64,000 nucleotides of DNA from Parvularcula sp. LCG005 (GTDB taxonomy: Bacteria; Pseudomonadota; Alphaproteobacteria; Caulobacterales; Parvularculaceae). Positions 1 through 7,421 of the stretch are shown in pieces. A program made the position numbers and the translations under genes. Positions within the stretch are counted from its first letter, which is position 1, and each line of letters opens with the position of its first letter. A model generated the notes under the pieces. The model saw only the letters and a program-made list of their open reading frames with translations, had not been told where the DNA came from and made no database searches. The stretch covers positions 2,495,001 to 2,559,000 of the forward strand of contig NZ_CP136758.1 in NCBI RefSeq assembly GCF_032930845.1, written 5' to 3'.

Positions 1-204
1 CCCCTCGATGATGCCAACACGGACCGCTTCTGTGCCATGCTGGCCCGCATGGCGCAGGAGACGAACACGCGCTTCATCGCCATTACCCACCACCCGTTGA
101 CCATGTCGCGCATGGACCGGCTGTATGGCGTGACAATGATCGAACGCGGCGTCAGCCAGCTGGTCAGTGTCGATCTTGCCGAGGCGGAAAAACTGGCAGC
201 CTGA
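1..204 (+). CDS. smc: Chromosome segregation ATPase SMC, C-terminal end (5' truncated by window)
   Basis: Only the last 67 codons are present. They begin in [10 protein letters not shown], directly after the Walker B strand of the SMC head, and run through the [19 protein letters not shown] and [12 protein letters not shown] segments that close the SMC ATPase head. SMC compacts and segregates chromosomes with ScpA and ScpB. The stop overlaps the next start by one base (TGATG), suggesting translational coupling to the YjbR-like gene. Everything upstream, including the coiled coil and hinge, lies outside the window. Confidence 0.9.
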   Translation, partial: PLDDANTDRFCAMLARMAQETNTRFIAITHHPLTMSRMDRLYGVTMIERGVSQLVSVDLAEAEKLAA

Positions 205-563
205 TGGATCAGAAGGGCTTCAACGCATTCTGCGACGCCCTCCCCACCACGACCTATGTCTGCCAATGGGGCGGTGCCGATGTGTGGAAGGTCGTGGACA
301 AGGTTTTTGCCATGGGCCGCGACAATGGCGATCTGTTCGCCATCACCTTCAAGGTCACTCCAGAGCAGTTTGCCCTGATGGCCGATGAGCCTGGCCTTCG
401 CGGTGCGCCCTATCTCGCCTCGCGCGGGATGAGCTGGATCCAGCACTATGCCCGACCCGGCCTCGCAGACGACGAACTAAAGGCCTATATCGCCGCGTCC
501 CATCGTCTCGTGGCCGCCGGGCTCAGCCAGAAAAAACAACGGGCGATGGGCCTTCTCCCATGA
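204..563 (+). CDS. MmcQ/YjbR family protein
   Basis: A 119-residue protein with the YjbR fold signature: an aromatic-rich N-terminal half with DVWKVVDKVFA, a central F-K-V-T-P-E-F-L stretch, and the PYLASRGMSWIQ segment near the middle. The family resembles a small DNA-binding fold, but its biochemical role is not established. The start codon overlaps the smc stop by one base, so it is probably translated from the smc mRNA. No catalytic motif is visible. Confidence 0.8.
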   Translation: MDQKGFNAFCDALPTTTYVCQWGGADVWKVVDKVFAMGRDNGDLFAITFKVTPEQFALMADEPGLRGAPYLASRGMSWIQHYARPGLADDELKAYIAASHRLVAAGLSQKKQRAMGLLP

Positions 564-655
564 CCGATTGTGTCTTTTGCAGCGCAGCGAGAACCCCATT
601 GAGGCTCATTTTGAGCATATCGCCCGATCCGAGGCCCCGAACCCGCTCGCAAGAG

Positions 656-683
656 TTGACGGCCCCATCAGGCGTGGTTAGAC
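656..683 (+). promoter_or_regulatory. Candidate sigma-70-type promoter for the atp F0 operon
   Basis: TTGACG at 656-661 matches the -35 consensus well. After 16 bases comes TTAGAC at 678-683, a weak -10. It lies 50 bases before the atpI start in the 169-base gap after the YjbR gene. This is a match by eye only. Confidence 0.25.
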
Positions 684-732
684 CCCCGCGGAATTTGATC
701 ACGGATGCGGAGCACTTCCGCGCATTTCCGCC

Positions 733-1038
733 ATGACTGACGACGACCCTTCCCGGCATGATGATGCCACCGAAGACTTCGACGAACGTCTGAAACGCGG
801 CCGTCAGAGAGCGGGTCTTGACCCGAAGGACGAGGTTAGCGCTGGCCAGGGAGCGGGCGAAGGTCTACGCATCGCGATCGAGTTTGTCGTCAGTACCGTC
901 GTCGGGGCCACTATCGGTTTCTTCATCGGAAAACTGGCTGGCAATCATGCAGTGGGATTGATTATCGGGCTTTTGATCGGCTTTGCCGCAGGGATGCGAG
1001 GCATCTGGCGGGAAGTGAAAAAAAGTTCGGGATCGTAA
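733..1038 (+). CDS. atpI: ATP synthase protein I (AtpI family)
   Basis: 101 residues: a charged N-terminal half, then two membrane segments separated by a short turn with KLAGNHAVG, and a basic tail. AtpI-family proteins assist assembly of the c-ring and may handle magnesium; they are not part of the finished enzyme. It is the first gene of the F0 operon, 18 bases before the atpB start. The Shine-Dalgarno sequence is weak, so the exact start is less certain than the gene. Confidence 0.85.
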   Translation: MTDDDPSRHDDATEDFDERLKRGRQRAGLDPKDEVSAGQGAGEGLRIAIEFVVSTVVGATIGFFIGKLAGNHAVGLIIGLLIGFAAGMRGIWREVKKSSGS

Positions 1039-1056
1039 GACAAGGTGAGAACGGCA

Positions 1057-1902
1057 ATGGCCGATTTGGTAACTGAAGCACTGGGCTATGTGATGCGCTC
1101 ACTGCTCAACGATCCTGCCCGTGTGGCCGGACCGCTCGAGCAGTTCGAGATCCGCAAGATCATTCCCCTGCCAACGGATCCGAGCGCCCTTGACCTGTCG
1201 ATCACCAACTCCACCCTGTGGATGGCCATCGGCCTTGGTGTTGCCGTGCTGTTTCTGACCGTGGCGACGCGCAAGCTCTCCCTGATTCCCGGCGGGACCC
1301 AGTCGCTGGCCGAGATGGCCTACGAGTTCATCGCCAAGATGGTCCGTGACGCCATGGGGACCGAAGGGCGGCCGTACTTCCCCTTCGTCTTCACGCTGTT
1401 CCTGTTCATTTTCCTGTCCAACTTCCTCGGACTGCTGCCAACCATTCCAGGCACGCCTGACGGCTTTCACGTTTTCACGCCCACCAGCCACATCATCGTG
1501 ACCTTCATGCTGGCCTGTATCTCGGTCGGGCTTGTAGTGGTCATCGGCTTTATCAAGAATGGCCTTGGCTTCCTGCGCCTTTTCGCCCCTGCCGGTGTGC
1601 CGTGGTGGCTGTTGTTTCTGATCGTGCCGATTGAGGTCGTGTCGTTCATCTCGCGCCCGATCAGCCTTGCTGTCCGACTGTTCGCCAACATGCTGGCCGG
1701 GCACATCGTCCTGAAAGTGTTTGCCGGTTTTGCGGCGAGCATGATCACCGCCGGCGGCGTGATTTCGATCTTCGCCTTCCTGCCCATGATCGGCATTGTC
1801 GGCGTCTTCCTTCTGGAAATTCTCGTGGCATTTCTGCAAGCATTCGTGTTTGCGATGCTGACCTCAATCTATCTTCAGGATGCGCTGCACCCAGCCCACT
1901 AG
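1057..1902 (+). CDS. atpB: ATP synthase F0 subunit a
   Basis: Subunit a forms the two proton half-channels of the membrane motor next to the c-ring. The 281-residue product has several membrane helices and the signature VRLFANMLAGH, whose arginine corresponds to the essential proton-path arginine of E. coli subunit a. The ATG at 1057 is preferred over a GTG at 1045 because AAGGTGAG at 1042-1049 is a good ribosome-binding site for it. It is followed by a 72-base spacer and atpE. Confidence 0.96.
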   Translation: MADLVTEALGYVMRSLLNDPARVAGPLEQFEIRKIIPLPTDPSALDLSITNSTLWMAIGLGVAVLFLTVATRKLSLIPGGTQSLAEMAYEFIAKMVRDAMGTEGRPYFPFVFTLFLFIFLSNFLGLLPTIPGTPDGFHVFTPTSHIIVTFMLACISVGLVVVIGFIKNGLGFLRLFAPAGVPWWLLFLIVPIEVVSFISRPISLAVRLFANMLAGHIVLKVFAGFAASMITAGGVISIFAFLPMIGIVGVFLLEILVAFLQAFVFAMLTSIYLQDALHPAH

Positions 1903-1918
1903 AAGACAGACCTAAAGT

Positions 1919-1958
1919 TCACCGGTGACCGGCGACGTCGGCGCCCAACTAACGTTAG
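1919..1958 (+). promoter_or_regulatory. Pair of 10-base palindromes in the atpB-atpE spacer
   Basis: TCACCGGTGA (1919-1928) and CTAACGTTAG (1949-1958) are both perfect palindromes in the leader directly upstream of the atpE ribosome-binding site (CGGAG). They may shape the mRNA near the atpE start. Function is unknown. Confidence 0.3.
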
Positions 1959-1974
1959 AAAAACGGAGACTACA

Positions 1975-2199
1975 ATGGACGCGGAAGCAGCGAAATATAT
2001 TGGTGCCGGCCTGGCCGTTCTGCCCCTTCTGGGCGTTGGCCTTGGCCTCGGTATCCTGTTCGGGAACTACATGCAGGGTGCCTTCCGGAACCCATCAGCA
2101 ACGGCTGGCCTGTCCGGCACGTTCTACATCGCCTTCGCCCTGACAGAAGCCACGGGCCTCTTCGCCCTGGTCGTCGCGGTTCTGATCCTCTTCTCGTAA
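1975..2199 (+). CDS. atpE: ATP synthase F0 subunit c
   Basis: A 74-residue helical hairpin that builds the rotating c-ring. The first helix carries the glycine-repeat packing motif GVGLGLGILFG. The polar loop contains RNP, and the second helix contains the ion-binding glutamate (Glu58 in ALTEATGLF). The carboxylate is in the usual proton-binding context. A CGGAG ribosome-binding site stands about eight bases before the ATG. A strong hairpin with a T-run follows the stop (2216-2263), so this gene is likely expressed above its downstream neighbours. Confidence 0.97.
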   Translation: MDAEAAKYIGAGLAVLPLLGVGLGLGILFGNYMQGAFRNPSATAGLSGTFYIAFALTEATGLFALVVAVLILFS

Positions 2200-2215
2200 A
2201 CCGGGAACAGTTCAA

Positions 2216-2263
2216 GCGTCCTGTTGGCGGCAGCCGCGTCTGCTGGCCGACAGGACGTTTTTT
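2216..2263 (+). terminator. Hairpin with T-run between atpE and atpF' (partial terminator)
   Basis: CGTCCTGT (2217-2224) pairs perfectly with ACAGGACG (2250-2257). The stem can extend inward through GGC/GCC pairs, and a six-base T-run follows at 2258-2263. This has intrinsic-terminator form, yet it lies inside the F0 operon, before two genes the cell needs. Partial read-through would raise subunit c over b and b'. Confidence 0.65.
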
Positions 2264-2283
2264 ATACGCTTGGATAGATACTC

Positions 2284-2865
2284 ATGGTCTTTCGTCGTTT
2301 GACCCTCCTTATGGGCGCGAGCCTTCTGTCGACCGGATCGGCATTCGCCGCCGCCTCTGCAGAAGCAGAACATTCAGCCGGCCTGCCGCAGCTGAACACC
2401 GAGACCTATCTCAGCCAGGTCTTCTGGCTTCTGATCATTTTTGTTTCGCTGTACGTCCTGTGCAGCAAGATCTTCCTGCCCCGCATTGGCGGCGTGATCG
2501 AAGAGCGCCGCAACCGGATCGCTGACGATTACGACCAGGCCGCAGAATTCAAGCGCCAGGCCGAATCGGCCGAGGCGACCTATCTGAAGGCCCTCGCCGA
2601 CGCCAAGGCCCGCGCGGCCCAGATCGCAGCTGAGACCCGGTCATCCCTCGACGCTGAAATCGCCGAGATGGAGGCAGAGACGGATCGTCAGCTCGAAGCC
2701 GACATTCATGCCGCAGAACAGCGTATCCACGCGACGGCCGAACTGGCCGCGCAGGGGATCCGCGACGCAGCCAAAGACACCACCAAAGCCATTGTGGCCG
2801 CCCTGATCGACGAGACGCCTTCCGATGACGTCGTCGAGGCCGCCCTGTCCCAGCTGGGAGCCTGA
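2284..2865 (+). CDS. atpF': ATP synthase F0 subunit b'
   Basis: 193 residues: an N-terminal hydrophobic leader ending near AFAAASAEAE, one strong membrane helix (about residues 45-65) and a long charged coiled coil to the C-terminus. This is the usual form of the b' half of the b/b' peripheral stalk in alphaproteobacteria and photosynthetic bacteria. It ends two bases before atpF. Whether the N-terminal hydrophobic stretch is cleaved cannot be judged. Confidence 0.9.
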   Translation: MVFRRLTLLMGASLLSTGSAFAAASAEAEHSAGLPQLNTETYLSQVFWLLIIFVSLYVLCSKIFLPRIGGVIEERRNRIADDYDQAAEFKRQAESAEATYLKALADAKARAAQIAAETRSSLDAEIAEMEAETDRQLEADIHAAEQRIHATAELAAQGIRDAAKDTTKAIVAALIDETPSDDVVEAALSQLGA

Positions 2866-2867
2866 TC

Positions 2868-3488
2868 ATGCGCGTCACTACATCTGACATGCTGGAATTT
2901 TTCGTCCAGGACGACGACCACAACGACACCTATGGTGAGTTGACCGGCGGCCAGAGTGTCGCCGAGGAAATCATCGACGTGCCCGCCGATGAGTACGGCT
3001 CGATCCTCATGGACAGCAATCTCTGGGTCCTGATCGGCTTCCTCATCGTTATCGGTATCATGCAGTGGCAAAAAGTGCCGAGCATGCTCGGCGGGATGCT
3101 GAAGCGTCGGGCGACCGAGATCAGCGACCAGCTGGATGAAGCCCGCTCCCTGCGCGAAGAGGCGCAGAAGCTGCTCGCCGACTACCAGAAGCGTCAGCGC
3201 GAAGCCGAAGATGAAGCCGCAAGCATCATCGAGCAGGCCAAGGAAGACGCCAAGAACATGGCCAAAGAGGCCCGCGCCAAGCTGGACGAACAGCTGACCC
3301 GCCGCAAAAAAGCCGCGACCGATCGCATTGCTCGCGCAGAGGCCCAAGCCATCAACGAGATGCGCGCCAAGACGGCGGATCTCGCCATCGCCGCAGCGCG
3401 TGAGATCATCGCCAGCCGTGTGGATGAACGCGCGCAGACCGCGCTGATCGACAAGTCCATCGCTGATGTTCGCGGTCGGCTGAATTAA
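2868..3488 (+). CDS. atpF: ATP synthase F0 subunit b
   Basis: 206 residues: an acidic N-terminal segment of about 45 residues, a single membrane helix (LWVLIGFLIVIGIM), then a continuous Ala/Glu/Lys/Arg-rich coiled coil. With b' it forms the stator stalk that holds F1. A GGAG ribosome-binding site lies within the atpF' stop region, so the two are probably translated together. It is the last gene of the operon; a terminator follows at 3540-3570. The F1 genes are not in the window, as is normal for this class. Confidence 0.92.
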   Translation: MRVTTSDMLEFFVQDDDHNDTYGELTGGQSVAEEIIDVPADEYGSILMDSNLWVLIGFLIVIGIMQWQKVPSMLGGMLKRRATEISDQLDEARSLREEAQKLLADYQKRQREAEDEAASIIEQAKEDAKNMAKEARAKLDEQLTRRKKAATDRIARAEAQAINEMRAKTADLAIAAAREIIASRVDERAQTALIDKSIADVRGRLN

Positions 3489-3539
3489 CGCCTGCCGTTT
3501 CAACTGCTGGCGGGTTTCAGATCACGCCCTTCGAGAGTA

Positions 3540-3570
3540 GCCTCCGTATCATCGATACGGGGGCTTTTTT
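3540..3570 (+). terminator. Intrinsic terminator after the atp F0 operon
   Basis: GCCTCCGTATC pairs with GATACGGGGGC (one G-T pair, three-base loop), followed by six T residues. The next start codon (3572) lies two bases after the T-run. Confidence 0.85.
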
Positions 3571-3571
3571 C

Positions 3572-4879
3572 ATGTCGTTCTTCCGCCGTCTGGCTATCGC
3601 CACCATTCTCTCTGCGACCAGCGGTACCACCGCTGTCGCCGGGACGTTGATCCTTGACCAGACGACATTGCAACGGGATGCCGGCCGCGTCTCGGGCCTT
3701 CTGGGGTCGCCAACAGGCAATGCAAACCACCTCCTCGTCGTTGAGCAGGAGTTCAACACGTTCGGCAAAGGCGGTGTCCGTATCTATGATCGGAGCACCG
3801 GGACCTTCGCCGCCCAGCCGTTTCTCAGCGTCGATCTGGGCGCGGGCGTCATGCCGTTTAATAATGGCGTGCAGTCGGTCGCCTTTGCCCCGGACTATGC
3901 AACCTCGGGCCTCGTCTATGTCAGTTATGTGGACAACGCCTCGACCCATCACGTGGTCGAGTTCACCGTCGACAATCCGCTGACGGACCTGTCGGTCAAT
4001 CCTTCAAGCGCAAGAGAGATCCTGACCCTGCCGCAACCGGATGGTTCGACAGGGTCAGGGCATTATGGCGCGTGGCTCGGTTTCAGTCCTGCAGACGGTC
4101 ATCTTTACGTCACCACGGGCGATCGCGAGACGGTCCTTGCCGATGGTCTGACCCAGGACCCGGCCAACAGCCTCCTGGGCGCTGTCCTGCGCATTGACCC
4201 CACGGGCGATGCCTATCCCGATGATCCGACCCGGAACTATTCGATCCCGGTGGACAATCCATTCGTTGGCGAGGACGGGCTGGATGAAATTTATGCCTAT
4301 GGCTTTCGCAACCCGTTCACGGCGACAGTCGATGCCTCCGGCACCCTGCTGGTCGCCGACGTGGGCGAAGCAAATTTTGAAGAGATCAACGTCCTTGTCG
4401 CGGGCGGCAATTATGGCTGGCCGGTCCGCGAGGGGCTGCAGGCGACCGGACAGACCGTGGACCTGAGCACCATCGGCACCCTGACAGACCCGCTCTATGC
4501 CTATGGGCATGGCGACGGTCCGTTCGACGGTGTCGCCGTGATCGCAGGCCCTGCCTATGAAGACGGTCCGCTGGATGCGCTTGAAGGGCAGTTCATTTTC
4601 GCGGATTTCACCAGGAAGGTCTTTGCCTTCGATCTCGACGCCTCCGGCGCGCCGGATGTGTCGCTGCTCGAGCTTCTTTACACGGATGGCAGCTTTGACC
4701 AGCTGCTCAGTATCGTCGCGTTCGGCCGGACGAGCGATGGCACGCTGTTCATTGGCGACAATTGGGGTCGCATCTATGAAGTGGTGGATGCGATCATGGA
4801 TACGGTGCCCCTGCCGCCAGCCGCCATTCTGTTTATCAGCGGCGCCTTTGGGCTTGTCTACTGCCGTCGTCGCGCCTGA
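3572..4879 (+). CDS. Secreted glucose/sorbosone dehydrogenase-type (PQQ) beta-propeller with VPLPA-like C-terminal anchor
   Basis: The 435-residue product starts with a signal peptide (about residues 1-24, ending TAVAG). It then shows the soluble PQQ sugar dehydrogenase signature, including YGFRNPF near residue 242, ADVGEANFEEIN and NYGWP near 280. The family oxidises sugars in the periplasm using PQQ. The last 24 residues (4805-4876) are VPLPPA, a short hydrophobic helix and CRRRA, the layout of VPLPA/PEP-CTERM exosortase sorting signals. The ATG lies two bases after the upstream terminator and has no Shine-Dalgarno sequence, but it is the only start that keeps the signal peptide. The 3' end overlaps the convergent BCCT gene by 44 bases. 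The substrate is unknown. Confidence 0.85.
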   Translation: MSFFRRLAIATILSATSGTTAVAGTLILDQTTLQRDAGRVSGLLGSPTGNANHLLVVEQEFNTFGKGGVRIYDRSTGTFAAQPFLSVDLGAGVMPFNNGVQSVAFAPDYATSGLVYVSYVDNASTHHVVEFTVDNPLTDLSVNPSSAREILTLPQPDGSTGSGHYGAWLGFSPADGHLYVTTGDRETVLADGLTQDPANSLLGAVLRIDPTGDAYPDDPTRNYSIPVDNPFVGEDGLDEIYAYGFRNPFTATVDASGTLLVADVGEANFEEINVLVAGGNYGWPVREGLQATGQTVDLSTIGTLTDPLYAYGHGDGPFDGVAVIAGPAYEDGPLDALEGQFIFADFTRKVFAFDLDASGAPDVSLLELLYTDGSFDQLLSIVAFGRTSDGTLFIGDNWGRIYEVVDAIMDTVPLPPAAILFISGAFGLVYCRRRA

Positions 4880-6365
4880 TCATCTGCGCCAGGACGGCGA
4901 TGGCCTGCGCGCAAAGCAGAAAGGCCAGTGGTATGGACCCGCTGACCGCCAGGGCGCGGGTGGCATTCTGCCCCTGCGCCGATAGCAGCGCGCCTGCCGT
5001 AACGGCGGCCAGGACCAGCCCCCAGAAAATACGCTCGGCCACGGGAGGCTCCTCGCGCGCTGACGAAAACATGGCCAGCACATAGGCGCCGCTATCGGCG
5101 CTCGTCAGCACGAAGACAAACACGAGAAGAAGCGCGATGGTCTGTGTGAGCAATGGCCATGGCAGGTGAGAGAGCACGGCGTAGGTCGCCGCCTGCGCCG
5201 TCCGGAAATCGGTCACGCCAAGGTCAGCGCCGCTCGCGCTCAATGACAGGGCGGTCCCGCCGAACACCGCGAACCAGATCAGTGTCACCACCGACGGGAC
5301 CAGCACAACACCCGTCATGAAGGTCCTGACGGTCCTGCCCCGGCTGATCCGCGCAATGAACACGCCCACGAACGGCGTCCACGCCACCCACCAGAGGAAA
5401 TAGGTCAGGGACCAGTCCCGCGTCCATTCTCGCGCTGCCTCCGGGGCGCGGAGCGAGGTGGAGAGAGAGATGAAATCCTCGCCATAGGCCATGAGGCTCT
5501 CCACCAGGGTGCGCAGGATGTCGGCGGTCGGACCAGCGGCCAGCACAAAGACCGCAAGGCCCACCGCGATCGCCATGTTGATATTGGAGAGGACCGCAAT
5601 CCCCCGACGCAGCCCCTGCGAGGCGGAGAGGACATAGGCGATGGTCAGTGTGCCCAACAGGGTGAGTTGGATGACAATCGGATGGTCCGCTCCCCATCCT
5701 GTCAGGCGCTGCGTGCCGGTGCCCATCTGCAATATTCCCTGCCCCAGGCTGGCGACGATGCCGAATATGACCGCGAGCACGGCGATCCAGTCGATCAGGC
5801 GACGACCGCGGGATCGCAGCTGAGTGAACGGGGCGCTGGGGAGCGGCGGCCGGTCGGGTGTGACGTTCATGCCGATCGCCAGTGCGGCGACAGCGTAAAT
5901 GGACCATGCGTGGATCGACCAGTGAAATTGCGTGATAGCGAGCGCGTCATGGCGCGCAGCGGCTGTGCCTGCCGACGGACCGTCCGGTGGTGGCGTCAGC
6001 GTGTGCATCAGCGGCTCGGCCGCGCCCCAGAAAACGAGGCCAGCGCCCATCCCGGCTGCGAACAGCATGGCCAGCCATGTGACCAGATGAAACTCGGGGC
6101 GCGCCTCTGGACCGCCAAGACGCCTGTTGCCGATCGGACTGAGCGCCACGCCTGCAAAGAACAGGACTGCCCCCGTTGCGATGGCGAGGGTCAGCCAGTC
6201 AAACGTCACCAGAAACTGGCCAGAGAGCCCCTGCACGAAACCGGCCGCCTGTTGGGGGGCTGCGATGCTGAGACACGCAATGATCCCGACAAGGAGATGA
6301 GGGATGAAGCGTCTAATCCGTCTGTCGTTTACGGTTTGAGCGGAGCATGACGATGTAAACGCCAA
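4836..6365 (-). CDS. BCCT family betaine/carnitine/choline-type transporter
   Basis: About 509 residues with roughly twelve membrane helices. BCCT features are clear: GMGAGLVFWGAAEP near residue 105 and the tryptophan-rich FLWWVAWTPFVGVF followed by ISRGRT near residue 320. The family imports trimethylammonium solutes such as glycine betaine, for osmoprotection or carbon. The C-terminal tail is short and basic. The start is problematic: an in-frame stop sits just before a TTG at 6365, and the first in-frame ATG lies near residue 100. TTG is the only usable start that keeps helix 1. The gene overlaps the end of the SURF1 gene by 53 bases and the convergent dehydrogenase by 44. Confidence 0.87.
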   Translation of the reverse strand: MAFTSSCSAQTVNDRRIRRFIPHLLVGIIACLSIAAPQQAAGFVQGLSGQFLVTFDWLTLAIATGAVLFFAGVALSPIGNRRLGGPEARPEFHLVTWLAMLFAAGMGAGLVFWGAAEPLMHTLTPPPDGPSAGTAAARHDALAITQFHWSIHAWSIYAVAALAIGMNVTPDRPPLPSAPFTQLRSRGRRLIDWIAVLAVIFGIVASLGQGILQMGTGTQRLTGWGADHPIVIQLTLLGTLTIAYVLSASQGLRRGIAVLSNINMAIAVGLAVFVLAAGPTADILRTLVESLMAYGEDFISLSTSLRAPEAAREWTRDWSLTYFLWWVAWTPFVGVFIARISRGRTVRTFMTGVVLVPSVVTLIWFAVFGGTALSLSASGADLGVTDFRTAQAATYAVLSHLPWPLLTQTIALLLVFVFVLTSADSGAYVLAMFSSAREEPPVAERIFWGLVLAAVTAGALLSAQGQNATRALAVSGSIPLAFLLCAQAIAVLAQMIRRDDGSRQAQRRR

Positions 6366-7050
6366 TCAGGGTGAGCGCGAGCCCGAACCAGGTCAGGGCA
6401 TAGCTGAAATGCCGGTTGTTGAAATCAAGCCGGGTCGTCCCCCCGCGAGGGATATCGGCACGGCCGGCATGGTCCAGGCGATCAATATAAACAGGGGGCA
6501 GGTCCTGATCGAAATAGGTCTCAAAGGAAGCCTTTCGCCGCTGATAGAAAAGGCCCTTGGTCAGATCATCCGGAGGCGCAAGAGCGCCCGCAAGCCCCCC
6601 GCCCGTTTCATAGGTCCGTACCAGACCGGTCAGCTCGACCGGCTCGCCTTCCTCTCCGTAGAGCCCGTTGGGCGTTGCCTCATCCATGGAGACGAAGCCG
6701 CGATTGACCAAAATGGCGTTCGGCTCCGCTTCAGGATCCGACAGGGTGAAGGTCGAGAAAACGTAATAGCCCGAGACGCCGCCAAGAGTGCCGACCACGC
6801 GCACTGAAGGCACTGCTCCAAAAGATCCGTTGAGCACCACCGGCCGATAGCGCGCAGCGTCAATCTCCGCCGTCGTTGAGAGGGGTACGGTTTGTAGGCT
6901 GACAGGGCTCTGGCTGACCCGCGCTTCGGTTTGCGCGATAAGATCAAGCTTCCACGACAGCCGATAAAGCTGCCAGACGCCGAGGCTGACGAGGAAGACG
7001 ACACCCAACGCGACACAGACAGACAGAACCGGCCGACGGAACGGGTTCAC
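6313..7050 (-). CDS. SURF1 family cytochrome c oxidase assembly protein
   Basis: 245 residues with one membrane helix near the N-terminus, one near the C-terminus, and a periplasmic domain between, the SURF1/Shy1 layout. The family helps insert heme a into subunit I of aa3 oxidase. It starts four bases inside the DUF983 gene, downstream of coxC, matching the usual alphaproteobacterial order coxC-DUF983-SURF1. Confidence 0.9.
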   Translation of the reverse strand: MNPFRRPVLSVCVALGVVFLVSLGVWQLYRLSWKLDLIAQTEARVSQSPVSLQTVPLSTTAEIDAARYRPVVLNGSFGAVPSVRVVGTLGGVSGYYVFSTFTLSDPEAEPNAILVNRGFVSMDEATPNGLYGEEGEPVELTGLVRTYETGGGLAGALAPPDDLTKGLFYQRRKASFETYFDQDLPPVYIDRLDHAGRADIPRGGTTRLDFNNRHFSYALTWFGLALTLIGVYIVMLRSNRKRQTD

Positions 7051-7418
7051 TCCAGCCGCCCTTCCTGCGCCTTGTTCTTGTACTGCAGCGCCACCAGCAC
7101 CCCTTTCATGGGGCGGAGGATGGCTGCGGTCAGAAGCGCGATCAGCAGGATGGAGACACCGAACGCGACGACGATCGGCGCATCAAAACCGAACCGCAGG
7201 ATAAAGGCGACGGCGACCCCGACGAAACCGGTAATGAACATGACAAAGACCGCCGGTCCGTCTCCGGAATCGGCGGTCGAATAGTCAAGTCCGCAAGAGG
7301 GGCAGTGATCTTTCAGACCGAGATATCCTTCAAAAAGCGCACCGCGACCGCAGCGAGGGCATTTCCCGGCCAGACCCGTCTGGCTCGCGCTTAATGGAGG
7401 ATAATAGTCTTCACTCAT
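7047..7418 (-). CDS. DUF983 family membrane protein
   Basis: 123 residues. The N-terminal part carries two CxxC pairs (CPRCG and CPSCG) that look like a zinc ribbon, followed by two membrane helices. The DUF983 family has no known biochemical role but is found beside coxC and SURF1, which points to terminal oxidase assembly. It lies three bases after the coxC stop and overlaps the SURF1 start by four bases. Confidence 0.88.
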   Translation of the reverse strand: MSEDYYPPLSASQTGLAGKCPRCGRGALFEGYLGLKDHCPSCGLDYSTADSGDGPAVFVMFITGFVGVAVAFILRFGFDAPIVVAFGVSILLIALLTAAILRPMKGVLVALQYKNKAQEGRLE

Positions 7419-7421
7419 CCG

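Noticed and set aside
1099-1839. Long open frame on the minus strand opposite atpB
   Set aside because: It reads polar and His/Asp/Gln-rich sequence that mirrors the hydrophobic atpB codons. atpB is certain, so this is a shadow.
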